Positions 45,165 through 53,380 of a stretch of DNA of 64,000 bases are shown here, piece after piece. The DNA comes from Arthrobacter sp. 24S4-2 (GTDB taxonomy: Bacteria; Actinomycetota; Actinomycetes; Actinomycetales; Micrococcaceae). The stretch spans positions 1,612,001-1,676,000 of the forward strand of contig NZ_CP040018.1 in NCBI RefSeq assembly GCF_005280255.1. Direction: 5' to 3'. The notes beneath the pieces were generated by a model. The model saw only the letters and a list, made by a program, of their open reading frames with translations. It did not search any database and was not told the origin of the DNA. The number at the start of each line of letters is the position of its first letter. The first letter of the stretch is position 1. Made by a program: the position numbers and the translations under genes.

Positions 45165-45175
45165 AGAATGGACTC

Positions 45176-46393
45176 ATGAGCACCCTCATCACCAACATTG
45201 CCGAACTGATGACCCAGGACGCGGAGCACCGCGTCCTCAAAGATGCCGCCGTGGTGATCGAGGGGGAGCGCATCTCGTGGATCGGGCCGGCGTCCGGCGC
45301 CCCCGCCGCGGACGACGCCGTGGACGCGGGACGGAGGGCGTTGCTGCCGGGCTGGGTGGATTCTCACACGCACCTGATCTTCGCCGGCGACAGGACCGCC
45401 GAGTTCGAGGCCCGCATGGCGGGCGAGAGCTACAGCGCCGGGGGCATCGCGGTGACCACCGGCGCCACCCGGAGCACAAGCGACTTCGACCTCACCCGGC
45501 TGGCCCTTGGCCGGGTGGCCGAGGCCGTTTCCCAGGGGACTACGTACCTGGAAACCAAGACCGGCTACGGGCTGGACCTTGAGAACGAGACGCGCAGCGC
45601 CCGCATCGCCTCCACCGTGGCTGACGAAGTGACCTACCTGGGCGCCCACCTGGTCCCGGCCGGAGCCGATGCAGACGAATACACGGACCTGGTGTGCGGG
45701 CCCATGCTGGCCGCAGTCCGTCCCTACGTCGGCTGGGCGGACGTGTTCTGCGAGCAGGGCGCCTTCAACGAGGAGCAGTCGCGCCGCGTGCTCCAGGCCT
45801 GCAAGGACGCCGGACTGGGCCTCCGGGTCCATGGCAACCAGCTGGGCCAGGGCCCCGGCGTGCAGCTGGCCGTGGAGTTCGGCGCGGCCAGCGTGGACCA
45901 CGTGAACTACCTTTCCGCCGCGGACATCGATGCCCTGGCCGCCAGCTGGGCCGGCGGCAAGGAGTCCGGAACGCGCGGCATTGGAAGCCGTGGAACCGTG
46001 GCCACGTGCCTGCCCGCCTGCGACCTCTCCACCCGCCAGCCGCTGGCGCCCGGCCGGGAACTGCTCGACGCCGGGGTGCCGATAGCCCTGGCTTCCAACT
46101 GCAACCCTGGCACGTCCTATACGAGCTCGATGGCGTTCTGCGTCACCACCGCCGTGCTGCAGATGCGGCTCAGCGTCCACGAGGCCGTCCGGGCCGCCAC
46201 CTACGGCGGCGCGCTGGCGCTCCGGCGGGAAGTGGGGAACGACGTCGACGGCGAACGGGCGGTGGGTTCGGTGGCCGTCGGCCACCGTGCGGACCTGCAC
46301 CTGCTCAACGCCCCCTCCGCCACGCACCTGGCCTACCGGCCGGGCATCCCGCTGACCCACGCCGTCTGGCGGGCGGGCGTCCGCGCCCGCTGA
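45176..46393 (+). CDS. hutI: Imidazolonepropionase
   Basis: 405 residues from ATG at 45176. Amidohydrolase metal site VDSHTHLIFAGDR, with family stretches ETKTGYGLDLENE, VHGNQLGQGPGVQLA, DHVNYLS and SNCNPGTSYTSSMAF. It opens 4-imidazolone-5-propionate to N-formimino-glutamate in histidine breakdown. No other hut gene is in the window; it ends the tdh-kbl-oxidase run instead. Confidence 0.95.
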   Translation: MSTLITNIAELMTQDAEHRVLKDAAVVIEGERISWIGPASGAPAADDAVDAGRRALLPGWVDSHTHLIFAGDRTAEFEARMAGESYSAGGIAVTTGATRSTSDFDLTRLALGRVAEAVSQGTTYLETKTGYGLDLENETRSARIASTVADEVTYLGAHLVPAGADADEYTDLVCGPMLAAVRPYVGWADVFCEQGAFNEEQSRRVLQACKDAGLGLRVHGNQLGQGPGVQLAVEFGAASVDHVNYLSAADIDALAASWAGGKESGTRGIGSRGTVATCLPACDLSTRQPLAPGRELLDAGVPIALASNCNPGTSYTSSMAFCVTTAVLQMRLSVHEAVRAATYGGALALRREVGNDVDGERAVGSVAVGHRADLHLLNAPSATHLAYRPGIPLTHAVWRAGVRAR

Positions 46394-46415
46394 CGTCGGT
46401 GCGGGCTGCGGCCGG

Positions 46416-47096
46416 CTAGAAGACCATCGGCGGGGCGTCCAGGACCGTCTCGTCCACACGGCGGTCCACCCACTGGCTGAACGGCTTGTCCAGCTCATAT
46501 TTGCCCATGTCGGTGCGCACCAGGGTCCGCACTTCGGCGTTGTCCGGGTTGTTGAGGGACTCGAAATACTCCACGGACCAGTGGAACCAGCGCATGCAGA
46601 ACAGCCGCATCGTGAGCCCGTGGGTGACGAAGAGGGCGTTCGGAGCATAGCTGGGCTTGGACCAGTGCCGGTGCAGGGTCTCCATGAAGGACGAGATCCG
46701 GTCGTAGACGTCCGAGCCGGATTCACCCTCCCGGAACCGGTAGAAGAAGTGGCCGTAGGCGTTCCGTAGTTCCTTCTGGTCCTCGATCTCCCCGGCGATC
46801 TGGAAGTTCGCCCAGTCCTGCTCGCGGAGCCGGGGCTCTTCGATGACCCGCTCCACGAGGGATCCGAGGTTGAGCGCTTCGAGGGTCTGGTAGGCCCGGA
46901 GGTAGGGCGAGACGTAAACACACACCTGCCGCCCGTCCAGTTCCCGGCGGACCTGTTCACCGGCTGCCTTCGCCTGTTCCAGGCCGAGTTCCGTCAGCGG
47001 AATCCGGTAGTCGGGCACCCGGTTATAGATGGAGGTGTCGGCATTGGCGGCGGACTGGCCGTGCCGGATCATGATGATTTTCCCGGGCTCACTCAT
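46416..47096 (-). CDS. Histidine phosphatase (phosphoglycerate-mutase-like) family protein
   Basis: 226 residues from ATG at 47096; the open frame runs 28 codons further but without similarity. Catalytic IMIRHGQSAAN at residues 8-18 and VTHGLTMRLF later give the two active-site histidines. Substrate unknown; such proteins range from sugar-phosphate phosphatases to mutases. Divergent from the CPBP gene with a 93-bp gap. Confidence 0.9.
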   Translation of the reverse strand: MSEPGKIIMIRHGQSAANADTSIYNRVPDYRIPLTELGLEQAKAAGEQVRRELDGRQVCVYVSPYLRAYQTLEALNLGSLVERVIEEPRLREQDWANFQIAGEIEDQKELRNAYGHFFYRFREGESGSDVYDRISSFMETLHRHWSKPSYAPNALFVTHGLTMRLFCMRWFHWSVEYFESLNNPDNAEVRTLVRTDMGKYELDKPFSQWVDRRVDETVLDAPPMVF

Positions 47097-47189
47097 AAAT
47101 TCCAAGCATAGGCCCCGGTGCAGACGGTCCCGGAGCGCCCGCAGGGCGGCGGACAGGAAAGAACCAGAAAGTGCAGGCAAGATAGGAAC

Positions 47190-47957
47190 ATGCTGGTTCC
47201 CTCCCGCCGTCGTCTGCGGATAGAAGTCTGGATCGTCCTGGGTCTGTCACTGGGGCAGTCCGCCGTGTACTCCGTGGTCCAGTTGCTGGACAAGCTGACC
47301 CGGGCGCCCCTCGCGGAAGGGACCTCCACCCTCAACCGTTCGCAGAGCACCCGCGAGTACTTCGACCTCACGTACCAGCTGCTGGACATTGTGTTCGCCC
47401 TGGTTCCCGTGGTGCTGGTGATCTACTTCCTTACCGGGCACCGGACGGCGGGGGAGTCCGGCGCCTCCGCCTTCCGCAAACTGGGCTTCAACTTTGCCCG
47501 CCCCGGCAAGGACCTGCTCCAGGGCATGGGCCTCGCGGCACTGATCGGCATTCCCTCCCTGGGACTCTATGCCGCCGGCCGGGCGCTGGGCATCACCACC
47601 GCGATCATTCCCAGTGCCCTGGACTCGTACTGGTGGACCGTGCCCGTACTGATTCTTTCCGCGGTGCGGCACGGCATCGTGGAGGAAGTCATCGTGGTGG
47701 GGTACCTGCTGGACCGGCTCGGCAAGTTCGGATGGAGCATGCCGCTGGCCATCTTCGCCAGCTCCATGCTCCGGGGCAGCTATCACCTCTACCAGGGCTT
47801 CGGCCCGTTCATCGGCAACGCCGTGATGGGCGTTGTGTTTGCCTGGATCTACACCAGGACCCGCCGCGTCATGCCGCTGGTCATCGCGCACGCGGTGCTG
47901 GACATCGTGGCCTTCGTCGGCTTCAGCCTCTTCGGCAAGGCCATTGGGCTGGGGTAG
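47190..47957 (+). CDS. CPBP-family intramembrane metalloprotease
   Basis: 255 residues from ATG at 47190 (GATAGGAAC). About seven hydrophobic segments. CPBP/Rce1 motifs: HGIVEEVIVVGYLLDRL, then SMLRGSYHLYQGFG and IAHAVLDIVAF. The usual EExxFRG motif reads EEVIVVG here, so its Arg is replaced; Glu-Glu and both His motifs are kept. Possible roles are processing of peptides or membrane protein quality control. Confidence 0.87.
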   Translation: MLVPSRRRLRIEVWIVLGLSLGQSAVYSVVQLLDKLTRAPLAEGTSTLNRSQSTREYFDLTYQLLDIVFALVPVVLVIYFLTGHRTAGESGASAFRKLGFNFARPGKDLLQGMGLAALIGIPSLGLYAAGRALGITTAIIPSALDSYWWTVPVLILSAVRHGIVEEVIVVGYLLDRLGKFGWSMPLAIFASSMLRGSYHLYQGFGPFIGNAVMGVVFAWIYTRTRRVMPLVIAHAVLDIVAFVGFSLFGKAIGLG

Positions 47958-47973
47958 TTGCTAGTTAAAAGGA

Positions 47974-48025
47974 TTCGGCCGCTATCGGTGGGTGACGTCA
48001 TTGGCACCCGCTGATAGCGGCCGAA
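47974..48025. terminator. Strong bidirectional hairpin between convergent genes
   Basis: 21-bp arms (47974-47994 and 48005-48025) pair with two mismatches around a 10-base loop. The outer part TTCGGCCGCTATC is perfect. It starts 17 bp after the CPBP stop and ends 55 bp before the VOC stop. Confidence 0.7.
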
Positions 48026-48080
48026 GTTCAGGGGCAGCGCGCTGCCCGTGGCCCATGGCGGACCACACGGTGGATCAGGA

Positions 48081-48719
48081 TCAGATGATTACTGCCCCGG
48101 AGGCGGTTTCGAAAGTGACGGAAAGGATTCCCGGCGTCCCGTGCGGTGCGATCCAGTTCACCGCAACGTCCTCCAGCGGCCTCTCGACCGGCTCGCCCAG
48201 CCATTCTGTGACCCGCTCCGCGGAGCCGGCAATGGTGAGGCTGGACATCTTGACGTTGCTTGCGTAGGCGTTGGACGGGTGGAGGTCCGGATCGCCTTCC
48301 CACTTGAGCATGTAAGGCACCTGCGGGTCCGCGATGAGGCCCAAAATGCCGATCTGCTTCCAGACGAGTTCGCGGCCGTCGGGGAACTTGCGGTTGCCGT
48401 TGACGGCGGCGCGGCCCAGACGTTCTTCGAACGGTGCCAGGTCGTCCACTTCGACGCACCAGCCCATCCAGCCGCCGCCTGCGGCGGAGCGTGCCCGGAC
48501 GGCCTGGCCGAACGGAGCCTTGTCGGATGCCGGGTGGTCAAGGACCTCCACAACCTCCAGGTATTTGTGCCCGGCGAGCGGGATGATCATGTTACGGGTG
48601 CCGAAACGGGGGTGCACCCCGCCCTTTACGGCTTCGACGCCGAGGGCGGACGAAATACGTTCGGTGGTGGCTGCCAGGCCATCCTGTTCACAGGCGTAAG
48701 AGACGTGATCCATGCGCAT
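48081..48719 (-). CDS. VOC-superfamily (glyoxalase-like) protein
   Basis: 212 residues. The opening MRMDHVSYACEQDGL and the strand GTRNMIIPLAGHKYLEVVEVL fit the glyoxalase-like domain that carries a metal His and Glu. It continues with a second, less conserved half. Substrate unknown. It reads away from metY. Confidence 0.85.
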   Translation of the reverse strand: MRMDHVSYACEQDGLAATTERISSALGVEAVKGGVHPRFGTRNMIIPLAGHKYLEVVEVLDHPASDKAPFGQAVRARSAAGGGWMGWCVEVDDLAPFEERLGRAAVNGNRKFPDGRELVWKQIGILGLIADPQVPYMLKWEGDPDLHPSNAYASNVKMSSLTIAGSAERVTEWLGEPVERPLEDVAVNWIAPHGTPGILSVTFETASGAVII

Positions 48720-48866
48720 GCCATCATCTTGACACTTTGTGATGGAGCTCTCAGCTAAGGGTCCCCTAACCTTGATGGGATGTCCCGAACGGGCGCCCGG
48801 GAGCCGCCGGAACCAGGGGGTTGACGTCCTTCGTCACAAAGCTGTTCACGCGCATCTTCCCTTTCC

Positions 48867-48872
48867 TAGACT
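48867..48872 (+). promoter_or_regulatory. -10 box of the metY riboswitch transcript
   Basis: TAGACT ends seven bases before the aptamer's GGTCATGAG. The metX copy has the same hexamer at the same distance. TTCACG at 48845-48850 is a weak -35 candidate with a 16-bp spacer. Confidence 0.6.
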
Positions 48873-48995
48873 GGGCCCAGGTCATGAGCGCCAGCATCAA
48901 GCCCCGGCTTGCTGGCCGGCAACCCTCGTTCCGCGGTGGGGTGCCCCGGGTGAAGACCAGGCCTTCCGGCGCCCGCCGGGCGGCAAGCGCGGCAC
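48873..48995 (+). ncRNA. SAM-IV-type riboswitch upstream of metY
   Basis: Core 48880-48958: GGTCATGAG, a GCCAGC/GCTGGC stem with an inner AAGCC/GGCTT hairpin, CCGGCAACCCTC, a GGGTGCCCCGGG arm and the closing GACC. A conserved GGCAAGCGCG at 48982-48991 lies beyond the closing stem, as expected for the extra helix and pseudoknot of the actinobacterial SAM-IV class rather than plain SAM-I. It sits in the 338-bp leader of metY. SAM binding should lower metY expression. Confidence 0.88.
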
Positions 48996-49057
48996 CAGCC
49001 CTGGGACGGCACATCCTGCCTCCGGCACAGGTGCCCTTCCCAAGAAGGAGCTTCCCG

Positions 49058-50374
49058 ATGTCCAACGCATGGTCATTTGAAACCCGACAGATCCACGCCG
49101 GCCAGGAGCCGGACAGCGCCACCGGCGCGCGGGCGCTGCCCATCTACCAGACGACGTCGTTCGTGTTCCCCAGCGCCGAAAGCGCCGCCAACCGCTTCGC
49201 GCTGGCCGAGCTTGCGCCCATCTACACACGGATCGGCAACCCCACCCAGGACGCGGTTGAACAGCGCGTCGCCAGCCTCGAAGGCGGCCTGGCGGCCCTG
49301 CTGCTGAGCTCCGGGCAGGCAGCCGAAACGTTCGCCATCCTCAATGTCGCCGAAGCAGGCGACCACGTGGTGGCCAGCCCCAGCCTTTATGGGGGCACCT
49401 ACAACCTGCTGGCCCACACCCTGAAGAAGTTCGGCATCTCGGTGACGTTCGTCGAGGATCCGGACAACCTCCAGCACTGGAAGGACGCTGTCCGGCCCAA
49501 CACCAAGCTTTTCTTCGCCGAAGTGGTGTCCAATCCCCGCCAGGACGTCCTGGACATCGAGGGCGTCTCGCGCACCGCCCACGAAGCCGGCGTCCCGCTG
49601 ATCGTGGACAACACGCTGTCCACTCCCTACCTGATCCGGCCGCTGGAGTGGGGCGCGGACGTCGTGGTGCACTCGGCAACGAAGTATCTCGGCGGCCACG
49701 GCAGTGCCATCGCCGGGGTAATTGTGGACTCGGGCAACTTCGACTTCGGCAAGGACCCCGAAAGATTCCCTGGCTTCAACATCCCCGACCCCACCTACAA
49801 CGGACTGGTGTACGCGCGGGACCTCGGCGCGGACGGTGCCCTGGGCGCCAACCTGTCCTACATCCTCAAGGCCCGCGTGCAGCTGCTTCGCGACCTTGGC
49901 TCGGCCGTCTCCCCGTTCAACGCCTTCCTCATTGCCCAGGGCCTGGAAACCCTGAGCCTGCGCGTTGAGCGTCACGTCGCCAATGCGGTGAGCGTTGCCG
50001 AGTGGCTGGAAGCCCGGAACGACGTCGAATCCGTTGCCTATGCAGGGCTGCCGTCCAGCCCCTGGTACGAACGCGGCCGCAAGTACGGGCCCAAAGGCAC
50101 CGGCGCCATCGTGTCGTTCAACATCGCCGGCGGTGCCGAAGCCGGTAAGCGGTTCGTGGACGCCCTGGAACTGCACTCCCACGTGGCGAACATCGGTGAC
50201 GTGCGCTCCCTGGTCATCCACCCGGCGTCGACCACGCACAGCCAGCTGACCGCCGAGCAGCAGGCGGTTGCCGGCGTGACGCCGGGCCTCGTCCGGCTGT
50301 CGGTGGGGCTCGAACACATCGATGACATCATCGCTGACCTCGACGCCGGATTCCGCGCCGCCAAGGGCGACTGA
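49058..50374 (+). CDS. metY: O-acetylhomoserine sulfhydrylase (aminocarboxypropyltransferase)
   Basis: 438 residues from ATG at 49058, behind AAGAAGGAG; the longer frame would run through the riboswitch. Cys/Met metabolism PLP family: SFETRQIHAGQEPD, YTRIGNPTQDAVEQR, LLLSSGQAAETFA and the PLP lysine in VVHSATKYLGGHGSAIAG. It uses sulfide (or methanethiol) and O-acetylhomoserine to form homocysteine (or methionine). metX, which makes the substrate, follows with its own riboswitch. Confidence 0.96.
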   Translation: MSNAWSFETRQIHAGQEPDSATGARALPIYQTTSFVFPSAESAANRFALAELAPIYTRIGNPTQDAVEQRVASLEGGLAALLLSSGQAAETFAILNVAEAGDHVVASPSLYGGTYNLLAHTLKKFGISVTFVEDPDNLQHWKDAVRPNTKLFFAEVVSNPRQDVLDIEGVSRTAHEAGVPLIVDNTLSTPYLIRPLEWGADVVVHSATKYLGGHGSAIAGVIVDSGNFDFGKDPERFPGFNIPDPTYNGLVYARDLGADGALGANLSYILKARVQLLRDLGSAVSPFNAFLIAQGLETLSLRVERHVANAVSVAEWLEARNDVESVAYAGLPSSPWYERGRKYGPKGTGAIVSFNIAGGAEAGKRFVDALELHSHVANIGDVRSLVIHPASTTHSQLTAEQQAVAGVTPGLVRLSVGLEHIDDIIADLDAGFRAAKGD

Positions 50375-50426
50375 GGCGCCGGCGCGGCCGCCCCGACGGG
50401 CCTGCCGCCGCAGCGCTGAACCCCTG

Positions 50427-50456
50427 TGACTCCCGGCGCCTCGACGCCGGGAGTCA
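50427..50456 (+). terminator. Terminator after metY
   Basis: TGACTCCCGGCG and CGCCGGGAGTCA form a perfect 12-bp stem with a six-base loop, followed by TATTGG. It isolates metX transcription from metY. Confidence 0.7.
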
Positions 50457-50497
50457 TATTGGTGTCACAATCTTCGCCATTGCACGGACGCATTTCG

Positions 50498-50503
50498 TAG
50501 ACT
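50498..50503 (+). promoter_or_regulatory. -10 box of the metX riboswitch transcript
   Basis: TAGACT seven bases before GGTCATGAG, as at metY. A poor -35 (TTCGCC at 50474) gives an 18-bp spacer. Confidence 0.55.
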
Positions 50504-50625
50504 CGTTTCAGGTCATGAGTGCCAGTGACAGCCCCGGCTTGCTGGCCGGCAACCCTCCTTTCGCGGCGGGGTGCCCCGGGTGAAGACCTGGCCTGCCGGC
50601 CAGTTGGCGGCGGGCAAGCGCGAAG
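50504..50625 (+). ncRNA. SAM-IV-type riboswitch upstream of metX
   Basis: Second copy of the same aptamer: CAGGTC (from 50509) closes with GACCTG as a perfect 6-bp stem. GCCAG/CTGGC, AGCC/GGCT, CCGGCAACCCTCC and GGGTGCCCCGGG are all kept, as is downstream GGCAAGCGCG at 50613-50622. The aptamer end abuts the metX ribosome site (AAGAAGAGG), which suggests control of translation. GAAGACC at 50582-50588 is the exact complement of GGTCTTC at 50630-50636, between ribosome site and ATG. Confidence 0.9.
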
Positions 50626-50638
50626 AAGAGGTCTTCAA

Positions 50639-51820
50639 ATGACGATTGCCGTCACCCGCAGTGGTGTACCCGAAACAAACATTCACACAGTGAATACCAA
50701 CACAGTGAATACCAGCACGGCCCCTGATGGAACCGCCCCTGATGGAACCGTCAAGTTCCTGAGCATCGGCAGTCTTGACCTGGAAGCGGGCGGCCACCTG
50801 CCGGAGATAACGCTCGCCTACGAAACGTGGGGCACCCTGAACGCCGACCGCTCCAATGCCGTACTGGTGCAGCACGCGCTGACCGGCAGCACGCATGTGA
50901 CGAGGGGAGCCAGCGACGAGGAGGGCTGGTGGGAGCAGCTTGCCGGCCCGGGTGCACCCGTTGACACTGACCGGTACTTCGTCGTCTCCATTAACATCCT
51001 GGGCGGCTGCTACGGCTCCACCGGCCCCTCCACTCCAGCCCCGGACGGGAAGCCGTGGGGCTCACGTTTCCCCCTGGTCACCCTTCGCGACACCACGGCC
51101 GCCGAGGCCCGGCTGGCCGACGTTCTGGGCATCGACAGCTGGTACGCGGTGCTGGGCGGATCGATGGGCGGGGCCCGCGCCCTGGAATGGGCGGTGAGCT
51201 ACCCGGACCGGGTCCGGCGCTGCGGCGTGATTTCCATCGGTGCCAGCAGCACTGCCGAGCAGATCGCCTTCGCCCAGGCGCAGACCCTGGCCATCCGGCA
51301 GGACGTCAACTTCAACGGGGGCGACTACTACGGCGGCCAGGAGCCCGAGGCCGGCCTGGCCCTTGCCCGCAGGATCGCGCACATCACGTACCGCTCCGCG
51401 GATGAGCTGGAGACCCGCTTCGGCCGCAGCGCCCAGGGCGGCGAAGCGCCACTGCAGGCAGTCTCGCTGGGGGACCGGGGCCGCTACCAGGTGGAGAGCT
51501 ACCTCGACCACCAGGGCACCAAGCTGGTGCGGCGTTTCGATGCCAACAGCTACATCGCCATCACGGAAGTACTCATGAGCCACGACGTGGCGCGGGGGCG
51601 CGGCTCGCTCAAGGAAGCCCTGGCTCAGGCCAGGGCGGAATTCTTCATTGCCGCCGTGGATACCGACCGGCTGTATTTCCCCGCGCAGTCCCATGAACTC
51701 GCTGCGGCACTTCCAGGCGACGTGCCGGTACACGTGATCGAGGCACCTATCGGCCACGACGGATTCCTGACCGAGATCGGCCAGCTCAACGTGCAGTTGC
51801 GGGAGAACTTCTTCGCATAG
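50639..51820 (+). CDS. metX: Homoserine O-acetyltransferase
   Basis: 393 residues from ATG at 50639; the longer frame would cross the riboswitch. Alpha/beta hydrolase fold with LAYETWGTLNADRSN, LVQHALTGSTH, NILGGCYGSTGPSTPAPDGKP and the nucleophile elbow GGSMGGARALEW. Catalytic Asp and His lie in the C-terminal part (VDTDRLYF, IGHDGFL). It acetylates homoserine for MetY. The first ~30 residues are low-complexity and include two 15-bp tandem duplications. Confidence 0.95.
   Translation: MTIAVTRSGVPETNIHTVNTNTVNTSTAPDGTAPDGTVKFLSIGSLDLEAGGHLPEITLAYETWGTLNADRSNAVLVQHALTGSTHVTRGASDEEGWWEQLAGPGAPVDTDRYFVVSINILGGCYGSTGPSTPAPDGKPWGSRFPLVTLRDTTAAEARLADVLGIDSWYAVLGGSMGGARALEWAVSYPDRVRRCGVISIGASSTAEQIAFAQAQTLAIRQDVNFNGGDYYGGQEPEAGLALARRIAHITYRSADELETRFGRSAQGGEAPLQAVSLGDRGRYQVESYLDHQGTKLVRRFDANSYIAITEVLMSHDVARGRGSLKEALAQARAEFFIAAVDTDRLYFPAQSHELAAALPGDVPVHVIEAPIGHDGFLTEIGQLNVQLRENFFA
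50686..50750 (+). repeat. Two adjacent 15-bp tandem duplications at the start of metX
   Basis: CACAGTGAATACCAA is repeated with one change at 50686-50715, and CCCCTGATGGAACCG is repeated perfectly at 50721-50750. Both keep the frame, giving TVNTN/TVNTS and PDGTA/PDGTV. Confidence 0.9.
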
Positions 51821-51833
51821 GCCGTCGGCTCAA

Positions 51834-51849
51834 TGTGCATTTATGCAGA
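51834..51849. promoter_or_regulatory. Palindromic site ahead of the MFS-dehydrogenase genes
   Basis: TGTGCAT-TT-ATGCAGA matches the perfect palindrome TGTGCAT-CA-ATGCACA at 55451-55466 at 13 of 16 positions. A further GTGCAC lies at 51922-51927. The LysR protein encoded between the two sites is the natural candidate binder. Confidence 0.45.
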
Positions 51850-51991
51850 GCAGTCCTGCAGAAAATGGCGTTGAGCCTGCGGCAATGTGAGTCCATACTC
51901 TAGGGGACCGGCGCATTGGTGGTGCACATCACACGCGTTCGCTACGGAATGGTCCACATGGTGTCGACGGAGACGCCGAAGGAGTTCACAC

Positions 51992-53374
51992 ATGAGTACG
52001 CAAAACTCTGCCGCAGGGCGCACAGATGAGACTGACGTCAAGGCCTCAGGCCTGAAGAAAGTGGTCACGGCCTCCATGGCCGGCACTGTTGTTGAGTGGT
52101 ATGAGTTCTTCCTCTACGCCTCCGCGGCCACCTTGGTTTTCGGCAAGATGTTCTTCCCCAATTCCGGCACGGAACTGGACGGGATCATTGCCGCCTTCGT
52201 CACCTACGCTGTGGGTTTTGTTGCACGCCCCATCGGTGGCATCGTCTTCGGCCACTTCGGCGACAAGTTCGGCCGGAAACAGCTGCTCCAGCTCAGCATC
52301 ATCCTGGTGGGCGTCTCCACCTTCGCGATGGGCTGCCTGCCCGGCTTTGCGCAGATCGGCTATTTGGCCCCGGCGCTGCTCGTGTTCCTGCGCTTCGTCC
52401 AGGGCTTCGCCGTCGGAGGTGAATGGGGCGGCGCAGTGCTCCTCGTGGCAGAGCACAGCCCGAACAAGTCGCGCGGGTTCTGGGCCAGCTGGCCGCAGTC
52501 CGCCGTACCGATGGGCAACCTGCTGGCCACCGGCGTGCTGTTCACCCTGTCCTCCACCCTGTCGTCCGCGGACTTCCTCGGCTGGGGCTGGCGCGTTGCG
52601 TTCTGGCTGTCCGCGGTGATCGTCATCATCGGCTACTACATCCGCACCAAGGTCCAGGACGCCCCGATCTTCCTTGAAGCACGCAAGGAAGTCGTTGTTG
52701 AGAACAAGGGCTACGGCGTGGCCGAGGTCTTCCGCCGCTACCCCCGCGGCGTGTTCACCGCCATGGGACTGCGTTTCGCGGAAAACATCCTCTACTACCT
52801 TGTGGTTACGTTCTCCATCACCTACCTGAAGGTGATCGTCCAGGCCGACACGGCCCGGATCCTGCTGCTCCTGCTCGTGGCACACCTCATCCACTTCTGC
52901 GCGGTGCCGCTGGTCGGAAAGATGTCCGACGCTTTCGGCCGCCGCCCTGTTTACATGGCCGGCGCCGTCCTCGGCGGCACCTGGGGCTTCTTCGCCTTCC
53001 CCATGATGAACACGGCCAATGACCTCGTCATCCTCGCAGCCATCACCATCGGCCTGCTCTTCCACGCACTGATGTACGCCGGCCAGCCGTCCATCATGGC
53101 CGAGATGTTCCCCACCCGGATGCGCTATTCAGGGGTCTCGTTGGGCTACCAGGTCACCTCGATCGTGGCCGGTTCGCTGGCGCCGATCATCGCGACGGCC
53201 CTGCTGAGCACCTTCAAGTCCTCCACGCCGGTGGCGCTGTACCTGCTGGGCGCCTGCATCGTGACAGCCGTTTCCGTGTACTTCCTCAAGGAGACCCGCG
53301 GCATCTCGCTGCACGACGTCGACGCCGCGGACGCACAGGGCACGGCGGACCTTCTTGCCTCCGGGAAGAAGTAG
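51992..53374 (+). CDS. MFS transporter, metabolite:H+ symporter type
   Basis: 460 residues from ATG at 51992 (GAAGGAG). Twelve hydrophobic segments. MHS-family signatures: AGTVVEWYEFFLYASAA, RPIGGIVFGHFGDKFGRK and FVQGFAVGGEWGGAVLLVAE. The family includes proline/betaine, ketoglutarate and shikimate symporters; the substrate here is not evident. The alcohol dehydrogenase gene follows after six bases, so transport and oxidation of one compound is likely. Confidence 0.94.
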   Translation: MSTQNSAAGRTDETDVKASGLKKVVTASMAGTVVEWYEFFLYASAATLVFGKMFFPNSGTELDGIIAAFVTYAVGFVARPIGGIVFGHFGDKFGRKQLLQLSIILVGVSTFAMGCLPGFAQIGYLAPALLVFLRFVQGFAVGGEWGGAVLLVAEHSPNKSRGFWASWPQSAVPMGNLLATGVLFTLSSTLSSADFLGWGWRVAFWLSAVIVIIGYYIRTKVQDAPIFLEARKEVVVENKGYGVAEVFRRYPRGVFTAMGLRFAENILYYLVVTFSITYLKVIVQADTARILLLLLVAHLIHFCAVPLVGKMSDAFGRRPVYMAGAVLGGTWGFFAFPMMNTANDLVILAAITIGLLFHALMYAGQPSIMAEMFPTRMRYSGVSLGYQVTSIVAGSLAPIIATALLSTFKSSTPVALYLLGACIVTAVSVYFLKETRGISLHDVDAADAQGTADLLASGKK

Positions 53375-53380
53375 CCGCCC

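Noticed and set aside
48821..49057. Upstream extension of metY
   Set aside because: The extension is translated riboswitch; the ATG at 49058 has a strong ribosome site.
50519..50638. Upstream extension of metX
   Set aside because: It runs through the SAM aptamer; homology begins after the ATG at 50639.
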